A stretch of 14,798 bases of DNA from Porogramme epimiltina. Its lineage: Eukaryota > Basidiomycota > Agaricomycetes > Polyporales > Polyporaceae. How positions within the stretch are numbered: the stretch's first letter is position 1; each line of letters opens with the position of its first letter. Positions 1 through 8,519 of the stretch are shown in pieces. The stretch is from contig FTLJ01000062.1 in NCBI GenBank assembly GCA_900155495.1, positions 1-14,798 of the forward strand, in the 5' to 3' direction. A program made the translations under genes and the position numbers. A model generated the notes under the pieces. It searched no databases. It worked only from the letters and a program-made list of their open reading frames with translations, and was not told the DNA's origin.

Positions 1-1
1 T

Positions 2-229
2 AACCTGGTCCCAGCACATAAGTTGGCCCTTCCCAATGAGATGGGTTTTGCGGCAGTCTTACCCAACGTCGATGTCCGACACGGTGTCATGAACTGGCCT
101 CATTGGTCGTTCACGTTGAGTTTCCACCGCAAGCACTTCAACTATCGTGGCTCGCGCAATGTTCTCGGTTTCAACCCCAAGGGTCGCCTCCAGGCTCCGA
201 GTCATGCTGGCCGGCCGAACAGTGAATAA
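2..229 (+). other. Open frame fragment at window edge, unknown
   Basis: A frame without stops enters from the left window edge and ends at TAA 227-229, giving about 75 residues. It is rich in His, Trp, Phe and Asn (for example MNWPHWSFTLSFHRKHF), which looks more like real protein than the low-complexity alternatives around it. I recognise no family. It could be an upstream exon of the large broken gene that starts near 543, but no phase-consistent splice joins them. The opposite strand is also open over 59-481, so chance is a real alternative. Confidence 0.2.
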
Positions 230-542
230 CGCAGATGTGTACCTTGTGTTGTAATGTCGGACGCCCGGACTCTCGTAGTGTACAATTCTCGCGTCATCGA
301 TCCCACGCAGTGTATCTTCGTCCCTTACCGCGTGGTACACACATTTTCTTATCTCGCTGTACTCCTTATATACCCTAGTAGTGTCGGATTTTCGGGACTG
401 GGCTACAAAGTTGAGGTGGTGGGAGACGGGTGCGGAGGGCGCGATATGGGTTGGTGGCGTCGGCGCGGCGGCGATGTCCAAGCCGTCGCGCTCGCCGGCG
501 CGATAACGGTCGTGTATTTAGTCTGTTGTGGGTGCTATTGAG
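230..542. other. No supported gene
   Basis: Overlapping frames on both strands exist here but none shows recognisable motifs or a splice that joins its neighbours. The stretch probably holds intronic or degraded coding sequence belonging to the gene that becomes legible from about 543. Confidence 0.4.
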
Positions 543-907
543 TTCGCCGCGCGTTTGCGACGCGGGCTCCCTACTACCCCGGAACGACGGTGCTCGACGA
601 CTCACCTGCTTATTCCAACAAGTAGTGTACTGTCTTAATCTGAGACTTCCGTTCCCCTCCCGCATGCTTGCGTTCCGCTATACAGGCTTGCGTGGATGCC
701 CATCGAAGCCATGCAACCAGGGGCTGACCTCAGCAAAGTCAAGTACACGAAGGAAGCCACGGCCGTCAGCGGTCCACTTCAACGTGCGACTCTCGCCCTC
801 CTCGCATTTCTCATGTGCAAAAGCCGTCATTCCGACATCTACACCTCACGCGACTACCCAGACATCAGCTCCGAGTCCCGGTTCAAAACTCAGCCTTGCA
901 GTATCCT

Positions 908-1114
908 GTGAGTCTTCCCTCACAGTACTATCCAGTCTACATCGCAGCGCACGCACATATGTATGCAGATTGCGTAGAACGTCGATCTTAGCAGACTATC
1001 ACGACTCTCCACCGCGATGCAGAGTCTTCAAGTTTCTGTTTATATCTCAGAGCTATCGATGATGCATGCAAGCGCACGTTTCTGTTCCAAAAACTGACTT
1101 TTCCCTCTTTATAG
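908..1114 (+). other. Predicted intron of the large broken gene
   Basis: The donor is GTGAGT and the acceptor is a pyrimidine-rich tract ending TTTATAG, with CTGAC-like branch sequence shortly before it. The upstream exon ends in phase 2 (CT) and the first base of the next exon (G at 1115) completes a Leu codon, so the frame continues into GAG AAG TTA. That phase agreement is my main evidence that 686-907 and 1115-1399 belong to one gene. Confidence 0.45.
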
Positions 1115-1399
1115 GGAGAAGTTACAATACACGTTCTCTGAAGTTGAGCAGCTGCACAAGCTCAACCTCGCCCTCTTGGAAAATTTTGACACTTGGATTC
1201 ACGGTGCACCCGACTATTATCGTCAGATTCCAGAACTCAATGGCTCGGTTCTTGTCGCAATCCCAGTCCAATGGGGTCAGAACCGTCGTATCTGTGTTCG
1301 GGACACAATCCAAGAAGATATGCAAATGTGGAAGGCTCACTGCCTCAACTGCCAGAAACTTCTTCGTATGGACATGGCCATGATCGCTGTTCATGTCAA

Positions 1400-1458
1400 G
1401 TAGGTCGGCGGCTGTGGCTGCATCCTGATCGGGTTGGTGACACCTTTTCCCCCCTTAG
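1400..1458 (+). other. Predicted intron of the large broken gene
   Basis: The intron is 59 nt with GTAGGT donor and the strong acceptor CCTTTTCCCCCCTTAG. Read through, the upstream frame would stop at once (TAG at 1401-1403). Spliced, AA joins G to make Lys and the frame stays open. Confidence 0.55.
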
Positions 1459-1671
1459 GGCGTGTCGGGTCGCGCGGTTTGAGGAAATCGCCCATGTGGA
1501 ACTGATGGACTCACGGCCATGGGGTTCCATTGTACAACCCCGCTGGGCGTCGCATCGCACGCAGACGCCCCTTCCTGTCCCATGGAGGACGCTCGCTGCC
1601 TATCCTTCAGAACCTCACCCACACAGAGTCTCTGTTCATCGGGGAACTTCTCCCTGAACCTCCTACCTACG

Positions 1672-1722
1672 ATGAAGATGAGGATGAAGAAGAAGGAGAA
1701 GAAGAAGAAGAAGAAGAAGAGC
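1672..1722 (+). repeat. GAA/GAT purine tract coding an acidic run
   Basis: Imperfect GAA/GAT/GAG trinucleotide repeat. In the frame of the surrounding exon it encodes almost only Glu and Asp, followed directly by a basic SKRLRL stretch. Such tracts expand and contract by slippage and say little about function. Confidence 0.8.
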
Positions 1723-2234
1723 GCCCTTCCAAAAGGCTCAGGCTCGACAAGTCTGGTGAGTTTTTCGTATATCCGCAGGCTTTCACGAAGACTCTCGGTC
1801 AGTGGCAGGCGAATGGTCTGATTCGGTCTCTCGACCAACACCTCCAGAAATTTGCGCGCTCCCTTTCCACTACGCTTGCCGAGCCCCGCTGCATCGAAGG
1901 AGTCAAGTCTCAGGTGTACAACAACATGTCTCACGGTGTGCGTCCGGATGCCAAGGCACATATCGCCCAGCGTGTATACCTTACCGGTCAGAGCGCAGGC
2001 GCATGGGCCCAGGACCCCCGGCGTGCCAAGGCCACCGCACAGAAGCTGAGAGAGATTGTTGAAGAGAGCTATCCTCACGACCGCTTGGCCCTTCAGATCT
2101 CCAACATCTTGGAAACCGCCCTCCGGTAGTACGAGAACGCTATCACCATGCACTTTGACAGAATGCAACCACAATATCGCTCGGGTGACATCTTCTACTG
2201 TGACGTTGTATTCGGCTTCACTGAGCTGCTATAC

Positions 2235-2254
2235 CATCCCGATACATCCCGATA
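2235..2254 (+). repeat. Exact 10-bp tandem duplication causing a frameshift
   Basis: catcccgata occurs twice in direct succession (2235-2244, 2245-2254). Upstream, the gene frame runs in the phase of position 2148. Downstream, the frame that splices in phase into the next exon is one base off. Ignoring one 10-bp unit puts both in the same frame, so this duplication accounts for the break. Confidence 0.75.
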
Positions 2255-2298
2255 TCTCCAATGCGATACGAGATACCAGTCAGGTCTTGGAACACGAT

Positions 2299-2350
2299 GT
2301 GAGCCCCTTTACCTGAAGATTATTATTATTATTATTCATTCATTATATAG
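2299..2350 (+). other. Predicted intron with ATT microsatellite
   Basis: The intron is 52 nt with GTGAGC donor and TATATAG acceptor. It contains six ATT units at 2319-2336. The phase is 0 on both sides: GAT ends exon 1459-2298 and GTA TAC opens exon 2351-2755. Confidence 0.6.
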
Positions 2351-2755
2351 GTATACCCCGACGCCCTTTTGTGGTCATCATTCCCCCTGACTGTCCTGCT
2401 GAAGAAGATACACAAGCATCAAATCATGCCCAACACCGATCTCCTGCTTGGACGGCGTCCAGCGCCAGCATACGTCGAGATGATCATCGCTATCATAGAG
2501 CGGTTTCTCAACTTTTGCCACACCGGTCACCCTCGTGTTCTCGCCTGCGCCCTTATGGGACATTTTGCCATGACCAATGCAATACTTGAACACGGTTTTC
2601 CATGGTTTTCTCGGAAGCTTCTCACTTTCGTTGGGCCCAATGGGGTCGAGCCGCGGGTCAATATATTTCTCTGGTCCGTTCACAAGCTAACGAAGAAGCC
2701 CCTGGTAGCCTCGCAACGTGCTCAGGAGCTAACCTACGGCAGGACGCATTTCTTG

Positions 2756-3146
2756 GTAAGTCCGATTCTGTACGATTTGTTCCACTTTGTGCTGCGCGCA
2801 TACCCTCCACTGTTTACATTGGCGGGTCAGCGCTGACGTGCGAAGTGACGTACTCCGCACATCAGCGCCGAGCCGAGGGGGCACGAGGCTCCCTGTACTA
2901 GTGCCACACTCCAACTCCCTCTGTGGGCTTGTGTACATCGGCGCGCCAGCTCCAGTGTGCTCAAATGCATGCCTACCGGTCTTTACAGCGGGCACTTCAT
3001 GGCCTCTGGCGCGATGAAACAGCTGCATGCGGATTATGGGATGTGCACCATCATGCTCACCAACTCATTTATTGAATTAACAGTTTTACTTCACTTTTCT
3101 CCGCCTCGCCGTTCTCTCACTCCGCCCCGAGTTGACCAACCGTCAG
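2756..3146 (+). other. Long intron containing an inverted repeat
   Basis: GTAAGT follows a TTC TTG exon end (phase 0). Two acceptors are possible in the same frame: AACAG ending at 3083, or GTCAG ending at 3146. The latter is preceded by TTAAC and a pyrimidine-rich tract. At 330-390 nt it is far longer than the other introns here and holds the inverted repeat at 2830-2868, so it may have received an insertion. Confidence 0.45.
2830..2868. repeat. Inverted repeat, 13-bp arms
   Basis: Arm gcgctgacgtgcg (2830-2842) and arm cgcacatcagcgc (2856-2868) are complementary except for one position, with a 13-base spacer. It lies inside the long intron. It could be a small hairpin or the end of an old MITE-like insertion. 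I see no clear target-site duplication. Confidence 0.6.
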
Positions 3147-4021
3147 CATCTTCCCCCCATTCACCAACTACTGTCCCTTCTCGCCGATATATGTCACGAT
3201 GGGTTCATCGAGGACGTTCGCACGATTGTGAAGACTGAAGTTCATAGTGAAATTGACAATCTTCTCGAGGACATATCGCATCCCCAATCCGCACACGCAC
3301 ATCAACGTGAAGTTAACCTCAAAATTTGGTTGGCTCAGGACCATCCGCTCTCCTACGGACCACAAAACGTTGCCTACTCCGCCCTGGTTCAGGCAGTCTC
3401 CGAGTCAAGTGCGGAAATTTCGCGTGGGCTCCCTAAATCCACTCATCACCACTGGTCCGTCGCCGACTTCGTAAACGAAATCTACAGGCAGGCGCAAGGT
3501 ACTGGCGCTTTTCGAGCTCCCGTGCGGCCCAAGGGTGCTATGGGGCCCGTTCTGCGTGTTTCGATCGCCCACGCACGTGAAGTACTCAGCGACCTCACTG
3601 AGGAGGAAGCAGACAGAGAGTTCAAGTTCGTTCTCGTCACCGTCCGATTCTCCAACCACAGGGTCCAGTTCGTCCCGGATGGGCGCCCGAGTGCGACAGG
3701 TCGAGGATCCCCTGGCCACACGCCTTCCATTCACTCGTGGATTCTTTTCGGCTCTCCTGACACCGGATACGACTTCGCGCCAGCCAATTTCTCATCACAA
3801 GAGGTCAGGAACGAGGCCGCTTTAGCCCGCGTTGCCGAGGAGCAATCCACAGTGGGCGATGTTCGGAGCATGTGGGATACAGGGGATATCGCTATCCATG
3901 AAATGCACAAGTTTCTCAAGCGCGTCAACCTGCCGGACAACTTCAACTTCAGCAGAGCAATCAGTAAAGTGAAGAGCGCCGACATCCGGGAGATATACGA
4001 CTGGGCGCATGCTCGCCTGCA

Positions 4022-4031
4022 GACGTGACGT
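4022..4031 (+). repeat. Exact 5-bp tandem duplication at a frameshift
   Basis: gacgt occurs twice in succession. Upstream, the 3084-4028 frame ends at TGA 4026-4028. Downstream, the open frame that continues to the donor at 4356 is offset. Ignoring one copy brings the two into phase and leaves a TAG at 4031-4033. The duplication therefore explains the apparent end of the long exon. Confidence 0.6.
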
Positions 4032-4355
4032 AGCTTCAAAACCCCCTATGCCATCTCGCCCTCCTTCTTGCATACCTGATCTCCAAGGTTTTACCCTATG
4101 TCTCGACACCGGAGGGCATCAAATTCAACGTCTCGAAGCTCTCGTACCTCAAGCCACTAGAATCCATCGAGGAAATCCGACGATCGGTCCCGTGGGTCAA
4201 GCGCCCGAACAACAACACTTCCGGCCTTCGAGACGAGAACGGCTACTTCTCCACCGCCGCGGTGATGTTTCTTGCGTGGATGGATAGGAGCTCGCCTCTC
4301 CATAAACGCCTTAAGGAAGGTGCAGGCTTCGCGACAGCATGGGGTGGGAAACAGG

Positions 4356-4430
4356 GTAAGTGATCTTTCGAGTTTTCGTTATTAGGCAGCACTGGTTTCG
4401 CTGATGGGGCATGCCCACCACCACTCACAG
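4356..4430 (+). other. Predicted intron of the large broken gene
   Basis: The intron is 75 nt with GTAAGT donor, a CTGAT-type branch sequence about 30 nt before the acceptor, and CACTCACAG acceptor. CAG G joins AC GTC to continue as Gln-Asp-Val. The reading frame then stays open through a segment beginning KCLHVMNLIRMGIATTNGV. Confidence 0.5.
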
Positions 4431-5718
4431 ACGTCAAATGTCTTCATGTGATGAACCTCATACGCATGGGAATCGCGACGACCAATGGGGTGCGGCTGAC
4501 AGGTCCTGTGCGCTATAAGGAGGGCTACAAGATTTTGTCCGTGGCATTGCAGCTCCACAGCTGGCACGCGGAGATTCTCGTCCTGCTCGAAGACCAGCCG
4601 TACGGCCCCCGGGCGAGCCTCATACACAAGATCTTCGGTCCCTCGGACGTCTCCCCAGTCCCTGCCATAGTAGTATGCCCCTTTCTAGTCCTCGTCGTTG
4701 AGATCTCCATAGCCCAAGTTGTAGACGTCCGTGTAGATGTTGTCGAATTCGTCGAGGAGGGCGTTCGTCCATATTTCGCCACAAAAACCGCTATTTCGGC
4801 GGTGGAATCGACCGACTCGGGGCAGCGGGACAGATGTAGACGTTGCGCATCATCGCGTTCGTGAAACCGGCGGAGAAGGAGACCGTTTGCACATGCTCGA
4901 GCGGTGTATGCGGCCCTTGAAGTCGGAGGGGAGCCAGACGGTCACGTCCGAGCCCGCCGTGGAGTGGACCTCGACCTTGAACTTCATCGTGCGCGGGGGG
5001 CGTGGACTTGAGGCTCTGCTGCGCGGGCAACGGGTTTACGTCATTCAGATTTAGGTGATGGTGATGATGGCGGCGGACGGGACACTTACCACTTTGACCT
5101 TGATGGGGGCGGAGGAGTCACTGCCGACGTACTTGCCTAGCCGGCGGTCGTACGGCTGGTTGCGTGAGCGATAGTGCGGGAGGACAAGGGAGACGCCGAA
5201 GGCATGGCTGTCAGTGGTCTCGAGGGCCAAATCGAAGGGTTGTTGCGCGCCGGCTAACCTGGTAATTTACTCGATGTGAGCTCGAGGGTTGTTCTAGGAG
5301 GAGGTTATCTGTGCTGGTCGGATAGGATTCCTGGAGAAATAGATCAATATCATGCGCCTAAGAGAGATGTCGAGGAGCGGGGAGGCCACTTACATGCGAA
5401 GAGACCCAAGCGGAGACGATGTTGGGGTGAGTGACTGGCACAGGATAGGCGTGATGGCCCGGGGAGACGGAGGAGAGAAAGGACAGGAGACGCGGGAGCG
5501 AGGGCTGGGTGGAGAGTGGTGAGGGATGGCCATGGATGCGCGGAGGATATCAGACAGCGAGGGGCGCGGAGGACAGGAGGAGTCCCTCGTCCCGTATTCG
5601 GGAGGCGTCTAACTGCTCCCACGAGCCAGGCGTCCGCCGCCAGTGTTTGGCAAACAAAGGACTGTCCTCCGTATCTTCCTTGACGTTCCCTCCCGTCTCC
5701 AGCCGAGTCTTCGCTCAT
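4382..5718 (-). pseudogene. Broken gene, possibly DUF7330-like
   Basis: On the minus strand, open segments join through GT-AG introns at 5393-5331 (63 nt) and 5089-5019 (71 nt). The readable protein holds a beta-rich stretch (DLALETTDSHAFGVSLVLP), then SDVTVWLPSDFKGRI, then VSFSAGFTNAMMRNV, then NALLDEFDNIYTDVYN. The pattern 'short beta repeat, xVWLPsdFxG, SFSaGf' reminds me of the fungal domain DUF7330, whose function is unknown. This is recall, not a search. Lesions are a frameshift in a six-C run (plus-strand 4995-5000), another just after DFKGRI, TAG at 4687-4685, and a mismatch of frame near 5255. The 5' end is unclear; an ATG at 5718 opens a Pro/Ser-rich frame. The coding sense fades near 4550, where it meets the tail of the plus-strand gene. 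Confidence 0.4.
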
Positions 5719-6069
5719 CTCTAGTCACCACCGACTCCACAACTGGCACGAGCCGAGCTGTTGTTCTCATTACCCACCGCGCGTCGCGTCAAGTTCAACC
5801 TGGACCACGCCCGCCTCCTCACCTCCTTTCCGGCGGGGCCCCAGCCCCGTACACGTGTGCTCACCGCGATACTCCGAACCCGACCGCACCCTGAGTCGTA
5901 ATCCGAGTACAACCAGCCTCGAACCCCACCCCGCAGCCCCCTCGCCTCCTTAGGCCTTCCATCCTCAGTGTAATGTATCTCGTAGCCCAGTGACGTCATG
6001 ACTGCAGGATATACTTATTGCTTGCGACAAATTGGTTGCTGATGTACAATTAGAAATAGCTGCTTGTAA
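5719..6069. other. No supported gene
   Basis: Pyrimidine-rich on the plus strand, with long runs of C and T and only short open frames. It may include the 5' flank or leader of the minus-strand gene that ends near 4550. I see no TATA-like element in a convincing position. Confidence 0.35.
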
Positions 6070-6321
6070 ATCCATCGTCTCGAGATCGCACCGAGGGGCC
6101 ACGTCGAAGTATTCGCTGGTGGAGCTTTTGCCCAAGCTGACTTTGACAAAAGCTGGGACGACGTCTTTGGTGCCGATGCCGCTAGTGATTTGCTCATTCT
6201 GAATGTCATAAATGAGGGGTTATACAACCCATTGCGAAGGGCATTCTCATGTCCAGATCATTTCCTTCTCTGGGTGCAACAGCCCAACATATGTCGCATC
6301 CTTCTTTCTCGGGGCACGTGA
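6070..6321 (+). other. Orphan coding fragment, 83 codons, no start
   Basis: A frame without an ATG runs from after TAA 6067-6069 to TGA 6319-6321. It contains a natural-looking stretch, VEVFAGGAFAQADFDKSWDD, followed by VFGADAASDLLILNVINEGL. The composition is balanced, with acidic residues and spaced hydrophobics, unlike the other frames here. I recognise no family. It could be a single exon or a decayed gene end. The palindrome CACGTG (6314-6319) overlaps its stop. Confidence 0.28.
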
Positions 6322-6904
6322 TAAAATCAAAATCTTTCTCTGATCCCCGGAATGTCCAACCTGGAATCCATTTCCGAGCATCGCCACATAAATAGACACT
6401 CCGCGCACGTGGACCCCCCCGATCGCCCATAATAGAGCACTCGTTGCCCATTTGACCTGACTCGTTGGCCGCACTCGCCCCCAGCATGCCGTAAGGGCGT
6501 CAGTGTGAGGCCGCGGAGCGAGGCCAGTCCGGCGAGAGAGACGTTTCGGCACACAAGGCGATCACTGGCCATGGGCTGGCGTCGGTGGCTGTGCAAGCGG
6601 AGCTAGTCAGGTACGAGTCCTCCCCGATCATACGACGCGGGGGTGGCGATGCTGCGCGCGAACGCGTTGTCGCGTCCATGATGTGTGATAGCTGTACTCA
6701 TGTACATGGTGCGCGGGCGGTCGCGCACGTATTGCTGGTGAGCGTAAGTAGCTGTCCCAAATAAGGTAATACGGGAGAATGGCTAAGTTGCCGGTCCGGG
6801 CGCTAGTGTGTGTGCTGCAGCAGAACCCCTCTCTCTACACACCCACTCGACACCACTCGCATACTTAGCATTCCGCTCGTTTAGTGAACCGCATCGACTC
6901 GAAA
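6322..6904 (+). promoter_or_regulatory. Likely upstream region of the 217-residue gene
   Basis: No gene is supported here. Close to the start codon at 6905 there is a C/T-rich tract (about 6827-6857), a common feature of fungal promoters near transcription starts. A CC(A/T)6GG sequence, CCAAATAAGG, sits at 6757-6766, about 140 bp before the ATG. It matches the MADS/SRF-type CArG consensus and could also act as an A/T-rich core element. One such match is expected by chance in a window this size. Confidence 0.3.
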
Positions 6905-7558
6905 ATGAACAGATTCGAGAATGAACAAGTCGCGCGCGACGTTGCAGACGCCCAGCAGGCCGACAACGCCGGCGCTCGCGCCGACAACGCCGGCGCTGAG
7001 GCCGGCGTCCAGAACCCCGTAGGCATGGTGCGCTCCGGCGCGAATCAATGCATCGACGGAGGCCAGAACCTCCTCAACGGGGGGCACAAGCTGATAGAGG
7101 GAATCCGTCTCATCGTGGAAGGGGCGAAGCATCTCTTCCGCGATGAACCCGTGCCTGCTCCCGCGGACACCGACACCGACCGCGCGCGCGCCGACGCCGA
7201 CACTGCGGTCGCTCGCACCGGCCACAAGCGCGCGCGGGGAGGGAACCGCGCCCAGAGCGCCGCGCGCGCGGAGCGCGCAAGCAACGACCAGCCCCGGGCC
7301 CCGAACGGCGGCCAGGGTGCTGCGCGCACGGAGGCGGCGGGAGCGGCGGTGCGCCTCGACAACCCGCCCAGGCGGGTAAACGGCGTTCTACTCCTTTTTG
7401 AAGGCAGCAAGAGCCTTATAGAGGCTGCGGTTTTTCTCTTCCGCGGCTACCGTCTCTTCTGGGGCGGGGCGAAGATGCTGTACGGCGGCGGGCGCGTGCT
7501 CTACCATGCCGCGCGAACCAGTGTAAACGTGGCGGGCATGATCCTCGACGCTCGGTGA
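6905..7558 (+). CDS. Intact 217-residue protein with glycine-anchored heptads
   Basis: The frame is intronless and unbroken. The ATG at 6905 has A at -3; the in-frame codon at 6884 is only GTG. Family unknown. Residues 19-33 hold two ADNAGA heptads, encoded by an 18-bp direct repeat. Residues 45-79 are five heptads of the form G-x-x-x-h-h-x (for example GGHKLIE, GIRLIVE, GAKHLFR). Residues 80-157 are Ala/Arg/Asp/Pro-rich and likely disordered. Residues 160-201 are six more heptads (GSKSLIE, AAVFLFR, GYRLFWG, GAKMLYG). Gly or Ala recurs every seventh position with Leu/Ile/Phe/Tyr clustered between, which predicts amphipathic or membrane-associated helices packing along a small-residue face. 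No signal peptide or Cys framework is seen. The two arrays use different codons for similar residues, which argues for selection on protein. The opposite strand is also open in places because of GC-richness, so expression needs evidence. Confidence 0.6.
   Translation: MNRFENEQVARDVADAQQADNAGARADNAGAEAGVQNPVGMVRSGANQCIDGGQNLLNGGHKLIEGIRLIVEGAKHLFRDEPVPAPADTDTDRARADADTAVARTGHKRARGGNRAQSAARAERASNDQPRAPNGGQGAARTEAAGAAVRLDNPPRRVNGVLLLFEGSKSLIEAAVFLFRGYRLFWGGAKMLYGGGRVLYHAARTSVNVAGMILDAR
6959..6997 (+). repeat. 18-bp direct repeat, 21-bp period
   Basis: gccgacaacgccggcgct occurs at 6959-6976 and again at 6980-6997. The 21-bp period equals seven codons and encodes ADNAGAR then ADNAGAE. The heptad spacing matches that of the helical arrays later in the protein. 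Confidence 0.8.
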
Positions 7559-7560
7559 AT

Positions 7561-7575
7561 GGCGCGCTGCGCGCC
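7561..7575 (+). repeat. Perfect 6-bp inverted repeat after the stop codon
   Basis: GGCGCG-CTG-CGCGCC begins two bases after the TGA of the 217-residue gene. It would form a small GC-only hairpin in the transcript. It is not a bacterial-type terminator: no U-tract follows and the host is a fungus. It may be a by-product of local GC-richness. Confidence 0.35.
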
Positions 7576-7825
7576 GGCTTTGTAGGTACGCGCGCCTGGA
7601 GCTGCTAGGTCAATCACGGAGTTTACGCCTGATTAGAAACTCCACTCAGGACGCGTCTCTTGGTTAGGTCAGCTCAACGACGGTGTGGCGAGCGTGCTTG
7701 ATGGCATAGAAGGCATTGGATATGGTGACTCACGCGGCGCGCGACTTGGATAGAAGAAAACGAGAAAATCTATTTGTATCCCGAGAGCGAATCTATAATG
7801 TGATACATTGCCTGAACACAACAGT

Positions 7826-8519
7826 TTAGTGAGACGGGGGTAGGGGCACGGGCAAGCAGTAGGCGCCACGCGCGTGCATATGGTAAACTGTAAGCAGATG
7901 AGCGAGCGGTGCACACGCCTTGACGAGGGCCTCGTTGGATACTCGGAACGCGCAGCTCGCTGCGACGTGCTGGTTATCGTGCACAAGCAGCGTGAACACG
8001 TCCTCCTCTACGTCATCGGGCACCTTCTGCGGGATCGGTCACTACACGTTCCGAGCGGCAAAGGGGAGGGCTTACAATGGGGTACGCCATCGCGCCGTAG
8101 TCCGGCCCTATCCACATTAACACCTTCCCCGGCGGGATCAACGTCAGCGCGCGCAGACAGACAATGCCGGAAGGAGAGCGCACATGCGATCGCGGCTCCG
8201 CCATCAGTTTCTCATCCTGCGATCTCGTCATCGCGCTCTCGGGCACGATCGTGCTGCCCGCTCCGCCCCCCGTCAGCGCCGACCTCTGTATAAAACAAGA
8301 CGCGCGCACGCACTTGAAAAACTGCAACCCCCTCTGGACGTGGGTGTCCTCCTGCTCGATCGCCGCAATGGCCGCTCGCCGACCCCCGAACCTCTCAAGC
8401 ATGATCCCCATGTGCCCATCGGCAGCGAGCGTCTCGCCGGGCTCGATTGTTACCGTTGGCTTCTCGTGAGGTGGCTTAGCGGACTGCACGCGTCGAGGAA
8501 GGAGCGCTGTGTGCCGCAT
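7826..8519 (-). CDS. Predicted two-exon gene, 214 residues, unknown
   Basis: Exon 1 runs 8519 to 8076 (148 codons, first ATG after an in-frame TAA). The intron is 8075 to 8027 (49 nt; GTAAGC donor, CCCGCAG acceptor, phase 0). Exon 2 runs 8026 to 7826 (66 codons plus TAA). Reading through the intron hits a stop soon afterwards, so splicing extends the protein. The middle of exon 1 (TVTIEPGETLAADGHMGIM, then an Ala/Arg-rich helix) and exon 2 (DVFTLLVHDNQHVAASCAF, then ALVKACAPLAHLLTVYHMHA) have balanced composition. I see no family motif, signal peptide or clear membrane segment. The gene is convergent with the heptad gene, 267 bp apart. The plus strand is also open over 7874-8293 and 8184-8576, so confidence is moderate. 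Confidence 0.4.

Larger units (their letters stand above)
543..4545 (+). pseudogene. Large multi-exon gene of unknown function, broken
   Basis: I do not recognise the family. Exons I can place: about 543-621, 686-907, 1115-1399, 1459-2298, 2351-2755, 3084 or 3147 to 4355, and 4431 to about 4545, or roughly 1,000 codons. Introns 908-1114, 1400-1458, 2299-2350, 2756-3083/3146 and 4356-4430 have GT donors and AG acceptors. Phases agree across them; for example exon 2351-2755 is exactly 135 codons. Visible features are an acidic Glu/Asp run followed by a basic SKRLRL stretch (1672-1740, a possible nuclear signal), a Leu/Ile-rich helical region (2351-2755) and a mixed alpha/beta-looking C-terminal half. 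Lesions are a frameshift near 1525, TAG at 2127, a 10-bp tandem duplication at 2235-2254, and a 5-bp duplication at 4022-4031 with TAG at 4031. The 3' end dissolves near 4545 into the antisense of the next gene. It may be a basidiomycete-restricted protein or cargo of an old mobile element; this is inference. Confidence 0.55.

Noticed and set aside
59..481. 140-codon minus-strand open frame
   Set aside because: No motif or splice partner; it overlaps an equally open plus-strand frame and has no supporting context.
430..1062. 210-codon plus-strand open frame
   Set aside because: It runs out of frame across the phase-consistent exon 686-907, is Arg/Ser/Pro-rich and has no motif; a shadow of the other frame.
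1760..1786. Short GTGAGT...CGCAG pair after the acidic run
   Set aside because: Only about 25 nt apart; the frame reads through without a stop, so it is treated as coding.
4356..4385. Nearer acceptor TTATTAG for the intron starting at 4356
   Set aside because: Would make an intron of about 30 nt; the acceptor at 4430 gives 75 nt with a branch-like sequence and the same phase.
6757..6766. Perfect CArG box as a functional MADS-factor site
   Set aside because: About one chance match is expected in a window this long; mentioned in the upstream region entry but not claimed.
7045..7410. Minus-strand open frames across the heptad gene
   Set aside because: Arg/Ala/Ser-rich products typical of the complement of GC-rich coding DNA; the plus-strand frame shows the ordered heptad pattern.
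8291..8318. Apparent 28-nt intron in the minus-strand gene (GTGCGT to ATACAG)
   Set aside because: Too short for splicing, and removing it would shift a frame that is otherwise open; kept as exon.
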